Assembly (NCBI RefSeq): GCF_021462225.1
Contig: NC_061815.1
Coordinates: forward strand, 45,605,986 to 45,669,985
Source of the DNA: Girardinichthys multiradiatus
Taxonomy: Eukaryota; Chordata; Actinopteri; Cyprinodontiformes; Goodeidae
DNA: 64,000 nt
Direction: 5' to 3'
Both the position numbers and the translations under genes were made by a program. The notes beneath the pieces are model-generated. The model worked only from the letters and a program-made list of their open reading frames with translations, was not told where the DNA came from and searched no databases. This document shows positions 45,492-55,920 of this stretch, one piece after another (within the stretch, counting starts at the first letter, position 1; each line of letters begins with the position of its first letter).

Positions 45492-47769
45492 GTATTTCAT
45501 CAAGCACATTTTCACCAGATTTTAATTTTACTTATGAGCCAAATGTTCCTATTTTATGGCAGAAAATAGTAATTATCCTGTTTGAAATGAACAAAAAAGG
45601 AATGCAGGATATCCCTGAGCACAACAGTCGGACAAAAGGCATCCAGCAGCATTCCTTGGAACAATCTAGAACTTCAGTGAAGCATTGACTCCTGCAATTA
45701 TTACTTGCTTGATGGGTGCTTCTTTTCACTGTCGTGTCAACTACACTGTCTCTAATGATGGTGCTTAAGTTCCTCTGAACTTCAGAGGAGGCTGACTGGC
45801 TCTTTGATGTGAGCAGAAGCCCACAGTTGGTTAGGTTGAATGATTTGTGTTGTACCGCTATGCGGTGTTTACACAAACAGAATCCTGATGATACCATCTT
45901 ATGGGGCTTCTTTTCTCTGAAACATCTCAGCAGTTTGATCAATTGACTTTCTTCTAATTGGTGGTCCAGGACAATTGTGCCTCTCGCAGGGTCATATGAA
46001 TTTATAACTGGGAAGGAAAACAAATGACAGGTTGTGTAATTTCAACTGTTGCTTTGTTCTTTCTGAACCGAAGACACATTTATTGCAAAAAAGGCTACTC
46101 AAATACTTAAACATATTAAAAACAAGAAAAAAATGCTAATTATTTAACCCTATCTAACTGAAAACTGAAGTACCAGAAATCAAGCCATTTCATGCTTGTA
46201 GCCTTTAGCGATTAAGTCATAAGGAATGATTGACAGGATAAAAACTATGTATGTCTGGATTGGTTTGTTTATTGGCTGTGTTATCTATCACATCCTAGTC
46301 TTAATCATTTTGCTTGGCACAATGTATTTACTCCAGAGGATGTATAAGCTTGTTGGGTTTCCCTAATATTTACATGTAATGACACATTTAGAGATTTTGG
46401 AATATCTGTGTCAATGTCTGTTCTCACCAGATAGATAAGCAGGCTGATCCATCTTATAGTTTCATTTCTCTGTTGATATCACCATGACTGGGAAGCTGAT
46501 CCTTCTGCCTTCTGAAGTGTGCACACATTACTTTACCGTTCTAACCGGGATACTTTTGATCCAGGCAGTAGACCAAGTTGGAGAATCGAATGGGAAAGGG
46601 CCTAATGACAGCGCCTGGCATTTCCTACAGAAGAGCCAGAACAAGAAACAAACTAATAGTTTGTATATTTAGAGTTCTCTCCAGTTATCAACCCAATTAA
46701 GATTTACTCTGATAAAAAGAAAGTTAGGTTATGAAAATAAGACATGTACATTTTGCCAGTCTTAGATAAATTATATTTATATTTGCACTTTTTATTGCTC
46801 TGTGAAATCCTACTGAGGTTTTTGAAGTCATCTGTTGAAAAGTCAACATGCTGCTTCCTGGTGCATACCTTAGGCTAAAAAGTTATTGCTTAGTGTAAGT
46901 TGATTTATTTTGTTCTTTTGTTTTAGATCAGGTTGCTTGATTCTGCCACAGGATATGGCAACACCAGCACAGCCTGTGAAAAACACGATGGCTGCTGGCA
47001 AAAAGTGCACACCCTTTTGGTGGCGAGGAGAAACCTGAATAACTCTCCGTATTATGACAGATGTGTATGTAAATAAGCATTGAACTGTAATCCATAACAT
47101 GGACATGGGGACATGAATCGAAGAAATATCCTATGTGCAGCTTCTGCTAATTCCATAATCTAAATTGGATTAGGTGAACTGTCTACTTGACAGGTTATTA
47201 CACAGATTTAGACCTGCTAAAGATTTCTAAACACACATCCGCCCTTTTAAAAAGTATCTCAAAGCATGCTTAGACATTTTTGTATTGTCTGCTTTAGAAG
47301 CATTTTTGTTTTCTGTACATGATCATCACTATAAATGGCGAAGAAGAATATGTTTTAAAATTATTAGGGAAGCACCAGGGAATCGGCTGTTGACCTGAAT
47401 CGGTTGGTTTTGAGCTTGATCAACACTAACCGAACTATAATAAATTCAAAAATCAGGCCTCTTTCCGATCAGTGTAGGCACCATACTACATACAGCACTC
47501 TTTAGTTTGGACACGGGGACTGAGGGAACAAGATTCAGCAATTTCCAGTATCTGTGAGACCTTTTAAGGTAAGTCATAGGGAGCACAGAAATATGATTGT
47601 GATTTGATTCATCCTGTAATAGACTGCTGGACATAAAGAGATAGCAGTAAGGCTGAACAGAGTACTTTAAAGGTGCTCTGTTTTATCCTTTGAGTTCCCA
47701 ACCTTTTTCTCTTATGGAGCATGCTGGATGTGCAACTTTGGGCCTTATGGAAATCTTACAGTTAAGGTA
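45492..47769. other. Presumed intron, non-coding
   Basis: No exon recognised. A frame of 163 codons on the minus strand (45532-46023) has no family features and overlaps no splice-consistent structure, so I treat it as chance. Confidence 0.4.
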
Positions 47770-48285
47770 AAGCCTGGTTCACACGGAAGGATTTTTATGC
47801 CAATGTTTGACCCAATTTTCCCCTTCCAACATTGTGATGGCTCTTGAGATAGTCTTATGAGATATTCCTGCTGTGTGTGGTGTGTTAAGAGTGATCTAGT
47901 CTGCTCAGAAGGACGTCGGGACCGCTCCAACCTTAAATCAGGGATATTCAACATGTTGGATTGTTTTTGCTGGAGGACAATCGAGCATGTGGTGTGTTGA
48001 ATGTGACGTATAGCCAATCAGAAAACGAGGTGACAGAAACAATAAAGGGAATTAGTCTGAACTCACGTTTGATCTCGGGAGGTTTTGCGAGATTGCCTGT
48101 CTGAAATCTAAATGTTTGTGAGTGATATCGAATTGTATGTGGTGTGTTGTGATTGCCGTGTGGCTGGACACCACACACTAGAGGACCAAGCCTGTTAAAT
48201 CTACAATTTTTTATCGTTATGTGCGGGGTCTGTCAGGTTTTGAAAATCAACTAACAATTTGGAAATCCTGCCGTGTGAAGCGAGC
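47770..48285. mobile_element. MITE-like element with imperfect inverted termini
   Basis: The left end 'agcctggttcacacggaagg' and the complement of the right end, 'gctcgcttcacacggcagga', match at most positions. The inside is non-coding and contains 'gtggtgtgtt' words repeated at about 47876, 47990 and 48138. Similar short elements are common in fish. No clear target duplication, so the superfamily is open (Harbinger- or hAT-type). Confidence 0.5.
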
Positions 48286-49992
48286 ACAAGGATCTACATT
48301 CTCTATGAACTACACAGAGTCTGCTGTTTTAGTAATTTGTTCTGCACTAACCCATGGGTTAGTGCAGAGTGCTGTGAGAAACACATTCAAAACTCTTGTT
48401 TTTTGAATGTTTTTCTCAGAGTGGAATAAATTCATGAAAACCCCATTCCTTTTTTTTTTCTTTTTTTTTATCAAAATGAAGGTGAATCTAGATGGAGAGA
48501 TGTCAGAGAAGGCGGACCATGATGCATGGTTGTTTACCAATGCTGCAGTCCATACTCTGTTTAGTGGTTATTGTTGACTCACACAAACTGTTCCCTTTGA
48601 GGTGTAAAATGATGCTGATATTTTATAGGACAGCTTGATAATGTGTTCTTTAAGTTTAAATGTAAACTTTAGTTCACTGAGCAGAGGTCCTGGATAAAAC
48701 GGTGAACATACCCACCTACTAGGTTCTTTTCTAAACTTCTGTAAGCAAAAATATAGTAATTCTCCTTAAACATAAGATTTCCACGTATTTACCCTCATTG
48801 TTGCATTTAGTTAAATGATTTATTTGAGCTCAGTGGACATCTGTAATTGCTCTGTCTGTGTTTAGTTATGACCTGCTGCATTATATCATTTGCAGTTTTG
48901 CTTCTTTGTAATTTCATCCTACAGAATGGACCATAATATTAAGGGTTGAGCTTTCTTGGCAGTTGCCGTTGGAGTACTTGGGCTGCATTGCTATGACTAC
49001 AAGCTGTTAAAGAATGTAATTTTAGAAGGAAGTGTCTGTCTGAGAACGTAGGCCACTTGAATGATGGGCCATTCATCACTTGCTTTAGGGCTCTTATTAG
49101 CTATGTATCCATCATGTACAAAGGCACCCCTATGCTTACTAACAACTTTATGTGGTTAGTTCTTTCTGTTTGATGGAACATTTTACTATTCATTTGTTTG
49201 GGTGTTTTTTACAGCACTTTCTTGTATTTGGAACGGCAACATTTGATTTAAAATCTAAGAAAAACATGTTGTAGAGCAACAGTTGAAGAATAAAAGTCAA
49301 GAAAAAAAAAAGTTTAGTCTGTCAGAACAGCATCCATTTAAACTGATAACAGAGATTAGAAGGCAGGAATTTGCATCTTTGAGAACACATTAACACAAAC
49401 CAGACATGCACCATGTTGAAGATCTCGACAAGCTGTTACTCATTGTCATTTCCTAAACAGTTGCTCTGTAGACAGTATAAGATGTGGAATTAGAACAAAT
49501 TTGCTCTAGAAATATTGTTAAAGTTAGAACTTCTGTAGTTTCAGAACATTTTCCCATTTACATGTAGATTCTACACAGCTGAGCTATGACTATTGATAAT
49601 GTAATTAATGCACAACTGCAAGTTGAAGTGTGATTTTCTTTTTCAGCCGATAAATACGTGTTGTGTAGCTACTAATGGCTAAAAAAGATCTGTGAAAGTG
49701 AGACATGAGAGCTAATTCTGTGGTTATCATCAACTCTGTTAGAATCTGTTTTTCTTTTCCCTCAGTGTTGCAAATAGCTGGAGTGTGGACACAGTTGCAT
49801 TAGAGAGAACGGCAGCATTAAGGAAAACGTGTTTGAAAGATATGATTGTCAGCTTTTAAGTTCATGCTGAGGTTTTAGGTTGAAGTGCTAACCCAGAACC
49901 TGTGCTGGAGCTCCTTTTCCACTGGTTTTAACAGACTCATTTAAGGACCACAGACAGATTCTCTACCTTCCACGTTCTTAAAAACCATCCCA
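48286..49992. other. Presumed intron, non-coding
   Basis: No exon or repeat recognised. Confidence 0.4.
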
Positions 49993-50160
49993 GGCGCGCG
50001 CTGGCGCAGAGGTAGGGTGCAAGACCCATGTATAGAGAGTCCATGGCCCCTAATGCGGCTGTCCCCTGGTTCGAGTCCCGGCTACAGCGACGTGCGCTTC
50101 ATGTCTTCCCCGTCTCCTCACCCCATTTCCTGTGGTTTGTTTTTTAAATCTTTACAAAAA
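49993..50160 (+). repeat. tRNA-derived SINE
   Basis: The head has the two parts of a type-2 RNA polymerase III promoter: an A-box TGGCGCAGAGGTAGGG at about 50003 and a perfect B-box GGTTCGAGTCC at about 50069. Their distance suits a tRNA-Leu-type origin with a long variable arm. The pyrimidine-rich body 'atgtcttccccgtctcctca' and 'tttcctgt' is typical of fish SINEs of this kind. A poly-A-rich end at 50154-50163 closes the element. Confidence 0.75.
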
Positions 50161-51313
50161 AAGAGCATTGTGTTCTGAACTTCTGAACAAAAAACATGTT
50201 ATGGGGAGATGCAGTGGTCAGCCATAACATTATAAGGGATTCACATTGATTCTATACTTGGCTCCATGTTGTGAAGGTTTCCATTTTTCTTGACCTGTAA
50301 TGGGAATCTCTTATTGTCTTCTTTGTTTAATGGTTGTTTGCTGTTGCAGAGCTTCTGAGTGCAAATTTCAAATCAGCATTCATAAAAAAAAAAAAAACTC
50401 CAACCTAGAAATTAAATGCAAATCAAAGACTTGTTTGTGATCTTTTCACCTATTTGATTTGTCTTTTTTTGGCAGTTCAAACTTTGAAAATGCTGATTAC
50501 ATATCATTTTTAGCTACTTTTTAAATTCTGGAAGTTGGGGACATATGTAAATATGTAAAGGTTAATTACATATTTATTACTTCAGTTTAAGGCATTATTG
50601 TAAAAAGATAATTTAAAGGACAGATTGAATTTTTTTATGTTAGTACTTTATTAGTTTAACATTTTATATCTGATGCTTTCATGGCCTCATGATGTTGGAT
50701 GCAAAATAACTGAATGCTTTTCATGCATATCTTTCTATCTCAGTGGAATAAATGCTCCTGAATGAAATGCAAAATAAATCCAATGACAACCATTTCCTGC
50801 CAGTGTGGTTACAGCTAGATCTCTCTCAACACCTTCATGTGTGGGATTTTCCAAATCACTAAACCAGTAAAGTGTTGCCTCATTTTGAAAAGTTGGTGAG
50901 GATAATATTTGTTCTACCTGTAGCTGATTTGTTTAATGATGTCTTTCCAGGAGACTCCTGAAATGAAATGCAGTAAATGATTGCTGTTATTGTTCAGTTG
51001 AGGTAATATGGATGTTTTAAAGGTCTGTCTTCCTGATCAAAGGTTAACATTAATGTGAAACAGGAAGGTTAGCCTTATCTGGTAACATCTGCAGGTCCTA
51101 TATTTCACAACCAAATATATTTAAATGATGTAGGTCGCTGTACTTGGTGACAGCAGCATTTTTCAGTTAGGCTCATCACAACTTAGACAACAGTATTTTT
51201 GGAAAATTTTATTTTTCTATTCTATAATTTTCAGATTAATTGTTCTGGCAACTTTTAATGTCACTTAGTCTAAGGATGTGTAAAACGTTTTAAAATGTAT
51301 TTATTATTTATTT
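50161..51313. other. Presumed intron, non-coding
   Basis: No exon or repeat recognised. Confidence 0.4.
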
Positions 51314-51639
51314 CAATAGCACAGGGGTCCCCAAACCCAGGACTCTGGTCCAAATCCGGAACCAGATAGCGCTTTGTCCAGACGGCAAAGCATTTTCTCA
51401 TTTGGTAGTGACAGTAGATATAGACATTTTATTCCTGTCGGCTGCAACATCTGACATTTGAACAGGCGCGCTGGGCAGCTATGTGGGTCAGTGACAGTCT
51501 GGTCCACACTCCAAGCCAGCTGTTTGCAGTAATGCACCGCATTGTTGTATGCCAACCGCCAGAAAACAACAAAAAAGAGGCTATGCAGGTACTTAAATGC
51601 AGGTTGCTAAATTACTAGCTTGAGAGCTCACGTTTGCTC

Positions 51640-52160
51640 ACAATGCAATCTCTTGGTGCACAGACGAGTGAGAGAAAGAACATCACATTGTCAAAAATAC
51701 AAGAAGTGTACTCTGAAAATCCCACATTTAAAGATGAATGGACAGAAGCATACGCTTTCCATTTAACTTCCATCATATGTAAGGCCAGTCTGCCTTATAT
51801 GTTTTCCATCAGTTGGATTTATAAAGAGTGGAAATCTAAAGAGACATTATGAAACCAAACATAAGAACTTTAACCAAAGTTACCTGCCTGGGTCTGAAGG
51901 TAGAACTGTGGGGACAACATGAGCAGGCTACACGGCTGATCACAATCTCTTAAAGCACAACAAGGAGCGTACGAGTGTTCACTGCGAGCACAGTGGATTT
52001 TAGGAAAACACAAAAAGTGTTTCACTGACTGGGAAATGATCAAAGAGTGCATGGATGCTATGGCAGAAACACTTTTATATAGAAAAGAAGAACAACAACT
52101 TAAGTAAAAGGTTAAGCAAATTACCCTGCCTGCCACAAGCACAACAAGGAGAGCAGAACT
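51640..52160 (+). pseudogene. hAT transposase N-terminal fragment
   Basis: The frame at 51634-51852 holds a degraded zinc-finger-like region. At about 52013-52120 the sequence reads CFTDWEMIKECMDAMAETLL, then KQITLPATS, which I recognise as the region after the BED finger in Charlie-type transposases and in GTF2IRD2-like proteins derived from them. After the Rex3 insertion the frame continues as FYQNVLTQLECSIESAF at about 55024-55075, then stops. The catalytic domain is deleted. Confidence 0.7.
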
Positions 52161-55010
52161 CGTACTCGTACTAGTCGTCTTCCGCTTATCCGGGACCGGG
52201 TTGTGGGGGCAGCAGGCTCAGCAGAGACGCCCAGACGTCCCTCTCCCCAGACACCTCCTCCAGCTCCTCTGGGTGGAGCCCAGGGCGTTCCCAGGCCAGC
52301 CGAGAGACATAGTCCCTCCAGTGTGTCCTGGGCCGTCCCCTGGGCCTCCTCCCGGTGGGACGTGCCTGGAACACCTCCCAAGGAAGGCGTCCAGGAGGCA
52401 TCCGGTATAGATGCCCGAGCCACCTCAACTGGCTCCTCTCGATGTGGAGGAGCAGCGGCTCTACTCCGAGCCCCTCCCGGATGGCCGAGCTCCTCACTCT
52501 ATCTCTAAGGGAGTGCCCGGCCACCCTACGGAGGAAGCTCATTTCAGCCGCTTGCATCTGGGATCTCGTTCTTTCGGTCATGACCCAAAGTTCATGGCAA
52601 TAGGTGAGGGTAGGAACGTAGACCGACCGGTAAATTGAGAGCTTTGCTTTTCGGATCAGCTCTCTCTTCACCACAACGGACCGGCACAGTGCCCCCATTA
52701 CTGCGGCAGCCGCACTGATCCGTCTGTCAATCTCCCGCTCCATTTTTCCCCCACTTGTGAACAAGACCCCTTAAACTCCTCCACTTGAGGCTGGAACTCC
52801 CATGAACCCTCGAGGACCCGGTAGAGGGCATAGAGCTGGTCCAGTGTTCCACGGCCGGGATGAAAACCACACTGCTCCTCCTGAAGCCGAGGTTCAACTA
52901 TTGGCCGGACTCTCCTCTCCAATACCCTGGCGTAGGCCTTACCAGGGAGGCTGAGGAGTGTGATCCCCCTGTAGCTGGAACACACCCTCCGGTCCCCCTT
53001 CTTATGAAGGGAGACCACCACTCCAGTTTGCCAGTCCAGAGGCACTGTCCCTGACCGCCACGCAATGTTGAAGAGGCGTGTCAACCATGACAGCCCAACA
53101 ACATCCAGAGATTTAAGGTACTCAGGGCGGATCTCATCCACCCCTGAAACCTTGCCACCGCAGAGCTTTTTAACCACCTCGGTGACTTCAGCCTGGGTAA
53201 TGAAAGAGTCCAACCCTGAGTCCCCAGCCTCTGTTTCCACCACGGAATGCGTGATGGCAAGATTGGAGAGATCCTCGAAGTACTCCTTCCACCGCCCGAT
53301 AATGTCCTCAGTCGAGGTCAGCAGCCTCCCGCCCCCACTATAAACAGTGTTGGCGAAGCACTGCTTCACCCTTCCTGAGGCGCCGGACGGTTTGCCAGAA
53401 TCGCTTCGAGGCCAACCGGTAGTCCTTCTCCATGCCCTCACCGAACTCCTCCCAGGCCCGAGTTTTTGCGTCTGCCACAGCCCGGGCTGCAGCACGCTTG
53501 GCCTTATGGTATCCGTCAGCCGCCTCAGGAGTCCCACAAGCCAACCACAGCCGATAGGACTCCTTCAGCTTGACAGCATCCCTTACTGCCGGTGTCCACC
53601 ACCGAGTTCTGGGATTGCCGCCATGACAGGCACCGCAGATCTTACGGCCGCAGCTACAGGCAGCAGCATCGACAATAGATGCGGAGAACATGGTCCACTC
53701 GGACTCTATGTCTCCAACATCCCCCAGGATCTGGTCAAAGCTCTCCCGGAGGTGGGAGTTGAATACATCCCTAGCCGAGGGCTCCGCCAGGCGTTCCCAG
53801 CAGACCCCCACTATGCACTTGGGCCTGCCAAGTCTGTCCGGCTTTCTCCTCTTCCAGCGGATCCAACTCACCACCAGGTGGTGATCAGTGGACAGCTCAG
53901 CCCCTCTCTTCACCCGAGTGTCCAAAACATGCGGCCGAAGGTCTGATGATACGACAACAAAGTCGATCATCGACCTCCTGCCTAGGGTGTCCTGGTGCCA
54001 AGTGCACTGATGGACACCCTTATGTTTGAACATGGTGTTCGTTATGGACAATCCGTGACTAGCACAGACGTCCAATAACAAAACACCACTCGGATTCAGA
54101 TCGGGGAGGCCATTCCTCCCGATCACGCCTCTCCAGGTGTCACTGTTGTTTCCCACGTGGGCGTTGAAGTCCCCCAGCAGAATAATGGAGTCCCCGGGAG
54201 GGGCACTATCCAGCACCCCCGACAGGGACACCAAGAAGGCCGGGCACTCCGCATTACCGCTCGGCCCATAGGCTGACAGTCAGAGACCTATCCCCAACCC
54301 GAAGGCGCAGGGATACGACCCTCTCATCCACTGGGGTAAACCCCAACACGAGATGGCTGAGCTGGGTGGCAACAAGCAAACCCACACCAGCCCGCCGCCT
54401 CTCCCCGTGGGCCACTCCAGAGTAGGAGATGGGTTCCAGAGCCCACGCTGTGCGTGGAGGCGAGCCCGACTATTTCTAGTTGATATCTCTCGACCTCCCG
54501 CACAAGCTCAGGCTTCTTCCCCCTCAGCGAGGTGACATTCCACGTCCCTAGAGCCAGCCTAAGCATCCGGGGATCGGGCCGCTGAGGTCTCCACCTTCGT
54601 CCGCCACCTTCGTCCGCCACCTTCGTCCACCACCCAATCCTCTTTGCACCGGTCCCTCACGGTTCTCCCTGCAGGTGGTGGGCACACTGGGGGATAGCCT
54701 CGCGTCTCTCGTTCGGGCTTGGCCCGGTCGGGTCCCGCGAGGAGCAACCTGGCCACCAGGCGCTCTCCGGCGAGTCCCGACCCCAGGCCTGGCTCCAGGG
54801 TGGGACCCCGGCTCCGCCGTACTGGGCGATGTCACGTGCCTCAATATTTTCGTCCTCATGAGGGATTCTTGAACCGCTCTTTGTCTGACCCATCACCTAG
54901 AGCCTGTTTGCCATGGGAGACCCTACCAGGGGCATTTAGGCCCCAGACAACATAGCCTCTAGGATCATTTGAGCACTCAAACCCCTCCACCACGTTAAGG
55001 TGGCGGTTCA
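52161..55010 (-). mobile_element. Rex3 (RTE-clade) retrotransposon, 5' to 3' complete but internally deleted
   Basis: An 11-bp target duplication AGAGCAGAACT (52150-52160 and 55011-55021) marks both ends. On the minus strand the 5' UTR (55010 to about 54900) has a CCACC/GGTGG hairpin at about 54987-55004. Then come the AP-endonuclease, linker, RT and C-terminal regions, ending in ACGAGT-type repeats at 52161-52175. The full set of parts, apart from the internal deletion, makes this the better guide to Rex3 structure in the window. Confidence 0.93.
52186..54620 (-). pseudogene. Rex3 polyprotein, frameshifted, RT core deleted
   Basis: The endonuclease starts at about 54550 with LGTWNVTSLRGKKPELVREV. 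A frameshift near 54300 separates this from 53338-54234, which has [33 protein letters not shown] and the closing [15 protein letters not shown] block, so key endonuclease motifs (GDFNAH, DHHLV) survive. The linker and RT entry follow in 52698-53537 (CSSYRGITLLSLPGKAYARV, FHPGRGTLDQLYAL). Near 52790, YRVLEGSWEF is joined to QPQVEEFK, deleting about 490 bp relative to the other copy, including DLEKAFD, QGCPLSPV and FADD. The C-terminal domain (52186-52764) is otherwise open. Confidence 0.88.
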
Positions 55011-55298
55011 AGAGCAGAACTGTTCTACCAAAATGTACTGACTCAGCTCGAATGTTCCATTGAAAGTGCGTTTACTATTGGTACTTAAATTTGATTGCAC
55101 TTTTCTCTTTAGCAGATGATTCCATGAGCATATAAATAATTGATCAGTAGTTAAAAACTCTAGTGTTAATTAAATGTTAAATAAAAATGTAAGAAAATAT
55201 TTTTGTCAGTTATTAGTAAAATGTTTGGACCCCAAAGCGTTTGTATGACGGTGGTAGTGGACCTCCTGCTGGTGTAATTGGGGACCCCTACAATAGCA

Positions 55299-55559
55299 TA
55301 ATCCCACACTGAAAAGTAAACATAAATAAAATCAATACCTTCTTCTTTTTACATTTATTAAACTTTCTATGAACTTTATTATAACTTTAGTAGAACTTAA
55401 TCCAGGACCTTTTGGTTTATTGGGGTGTAAACAGAACATAACACAACACACACTTTTCTTTTAACCTTGGCCACTAGGCTGGAAGAGTGTCTTGAACTCT
55501 TTCAAGTACTAGAACACCTTAAATAAAAAATCTGTTGGAGTTTATCAGAAAACTGACAG
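55299..55559. other. Non-coding flank
   Basis: No feature recognised. Confidence 0.4.
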
Positions 55560-55920
55560 CTGGTCATCATTAACTGAGACATATAATATGGCCACATCAA
55601 GACAGAAATGGTGCAGTAGATACACAATCAACCTTCTACCATGGGCACCCCAGTCCAAAGACCTAAATCCTATAAAGAGCTATTGGTTGAACTGAAGAGA
55701 AAAACCAGAGAGAGGATTCAGGATCTAGAGAGTTTTCGAAATGGTCTAAGGTCCTTCTCCCTGCATGCTCCAACTGTCTGAATCAATAGGTCTATAAAGC
55801 TTTGTGTGCTGACATTAGGTTTCTGTTATGGCAGATTGATTTTCCTCATAATGCTCTGCCTGATGTTGTGAGAAGTGCCAGACCACGGCATCAAATTAAA
55901 AGTGCGGAAAAAGTAAAAAA
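55560..55920 (+). mobile_element. Tc1-like 3' fragment
   Basis: 'caccccagtccaaagaccta' followed by 'aatcctataaagagctattg' corresponds to the block with the catalytic Glu (QSKDLNPI-type). It continues with 'tgaactgaagagaaaaacca' and 'aggatctagagagttttcga' as in Tc1 transposase C-termini. Everything upstream of the Glu block is missing. Confidence 0.55.

Larger units (their letters stand above)
51322..55290 (+). mobile_element. hAT (Charlie-like) element, internally deleted, with nested Rex3
   Basis: An exact 8-bp duplication CAATAGCA flanks it (51314-51321 and 55291-55298). The ends CAGGGGTCCCCAA and TTGGGGACCCCTA are inverted repeats. Without the Rex3 insert (52161-55010) the element is about 1.1 kb and keeps only the N-terminal part of a transposase, so it is non-autonomous. 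Termini of this form are typical of the Charlie branch of hAT. Confidence 0.9.

Noticed and set aside
45532..46023. 163-codon minus-strand frame as a possible host gene
   Set aside because: No recognisable domain, no supporting splice or promoter context, AT-rich surroundings; long enough to occur by chance in 64 kb.
47345..47480. hAT terminus with 'tagggaagcacc' start
   Set aside because: It resembles a known type of terminus, but no partner end or duplication was found.
50003..50090. Functional tRNA gene
   Set aside because: A- and B-boxes are present, but the spacing and failed cloverleaf, with a SINE-type body after the B-box, point to a SINE.
53347..53946. 199-codon plus-strand frame
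   Set aside because: Antisense shadow of Rex3 copy 2 on the minus strand.
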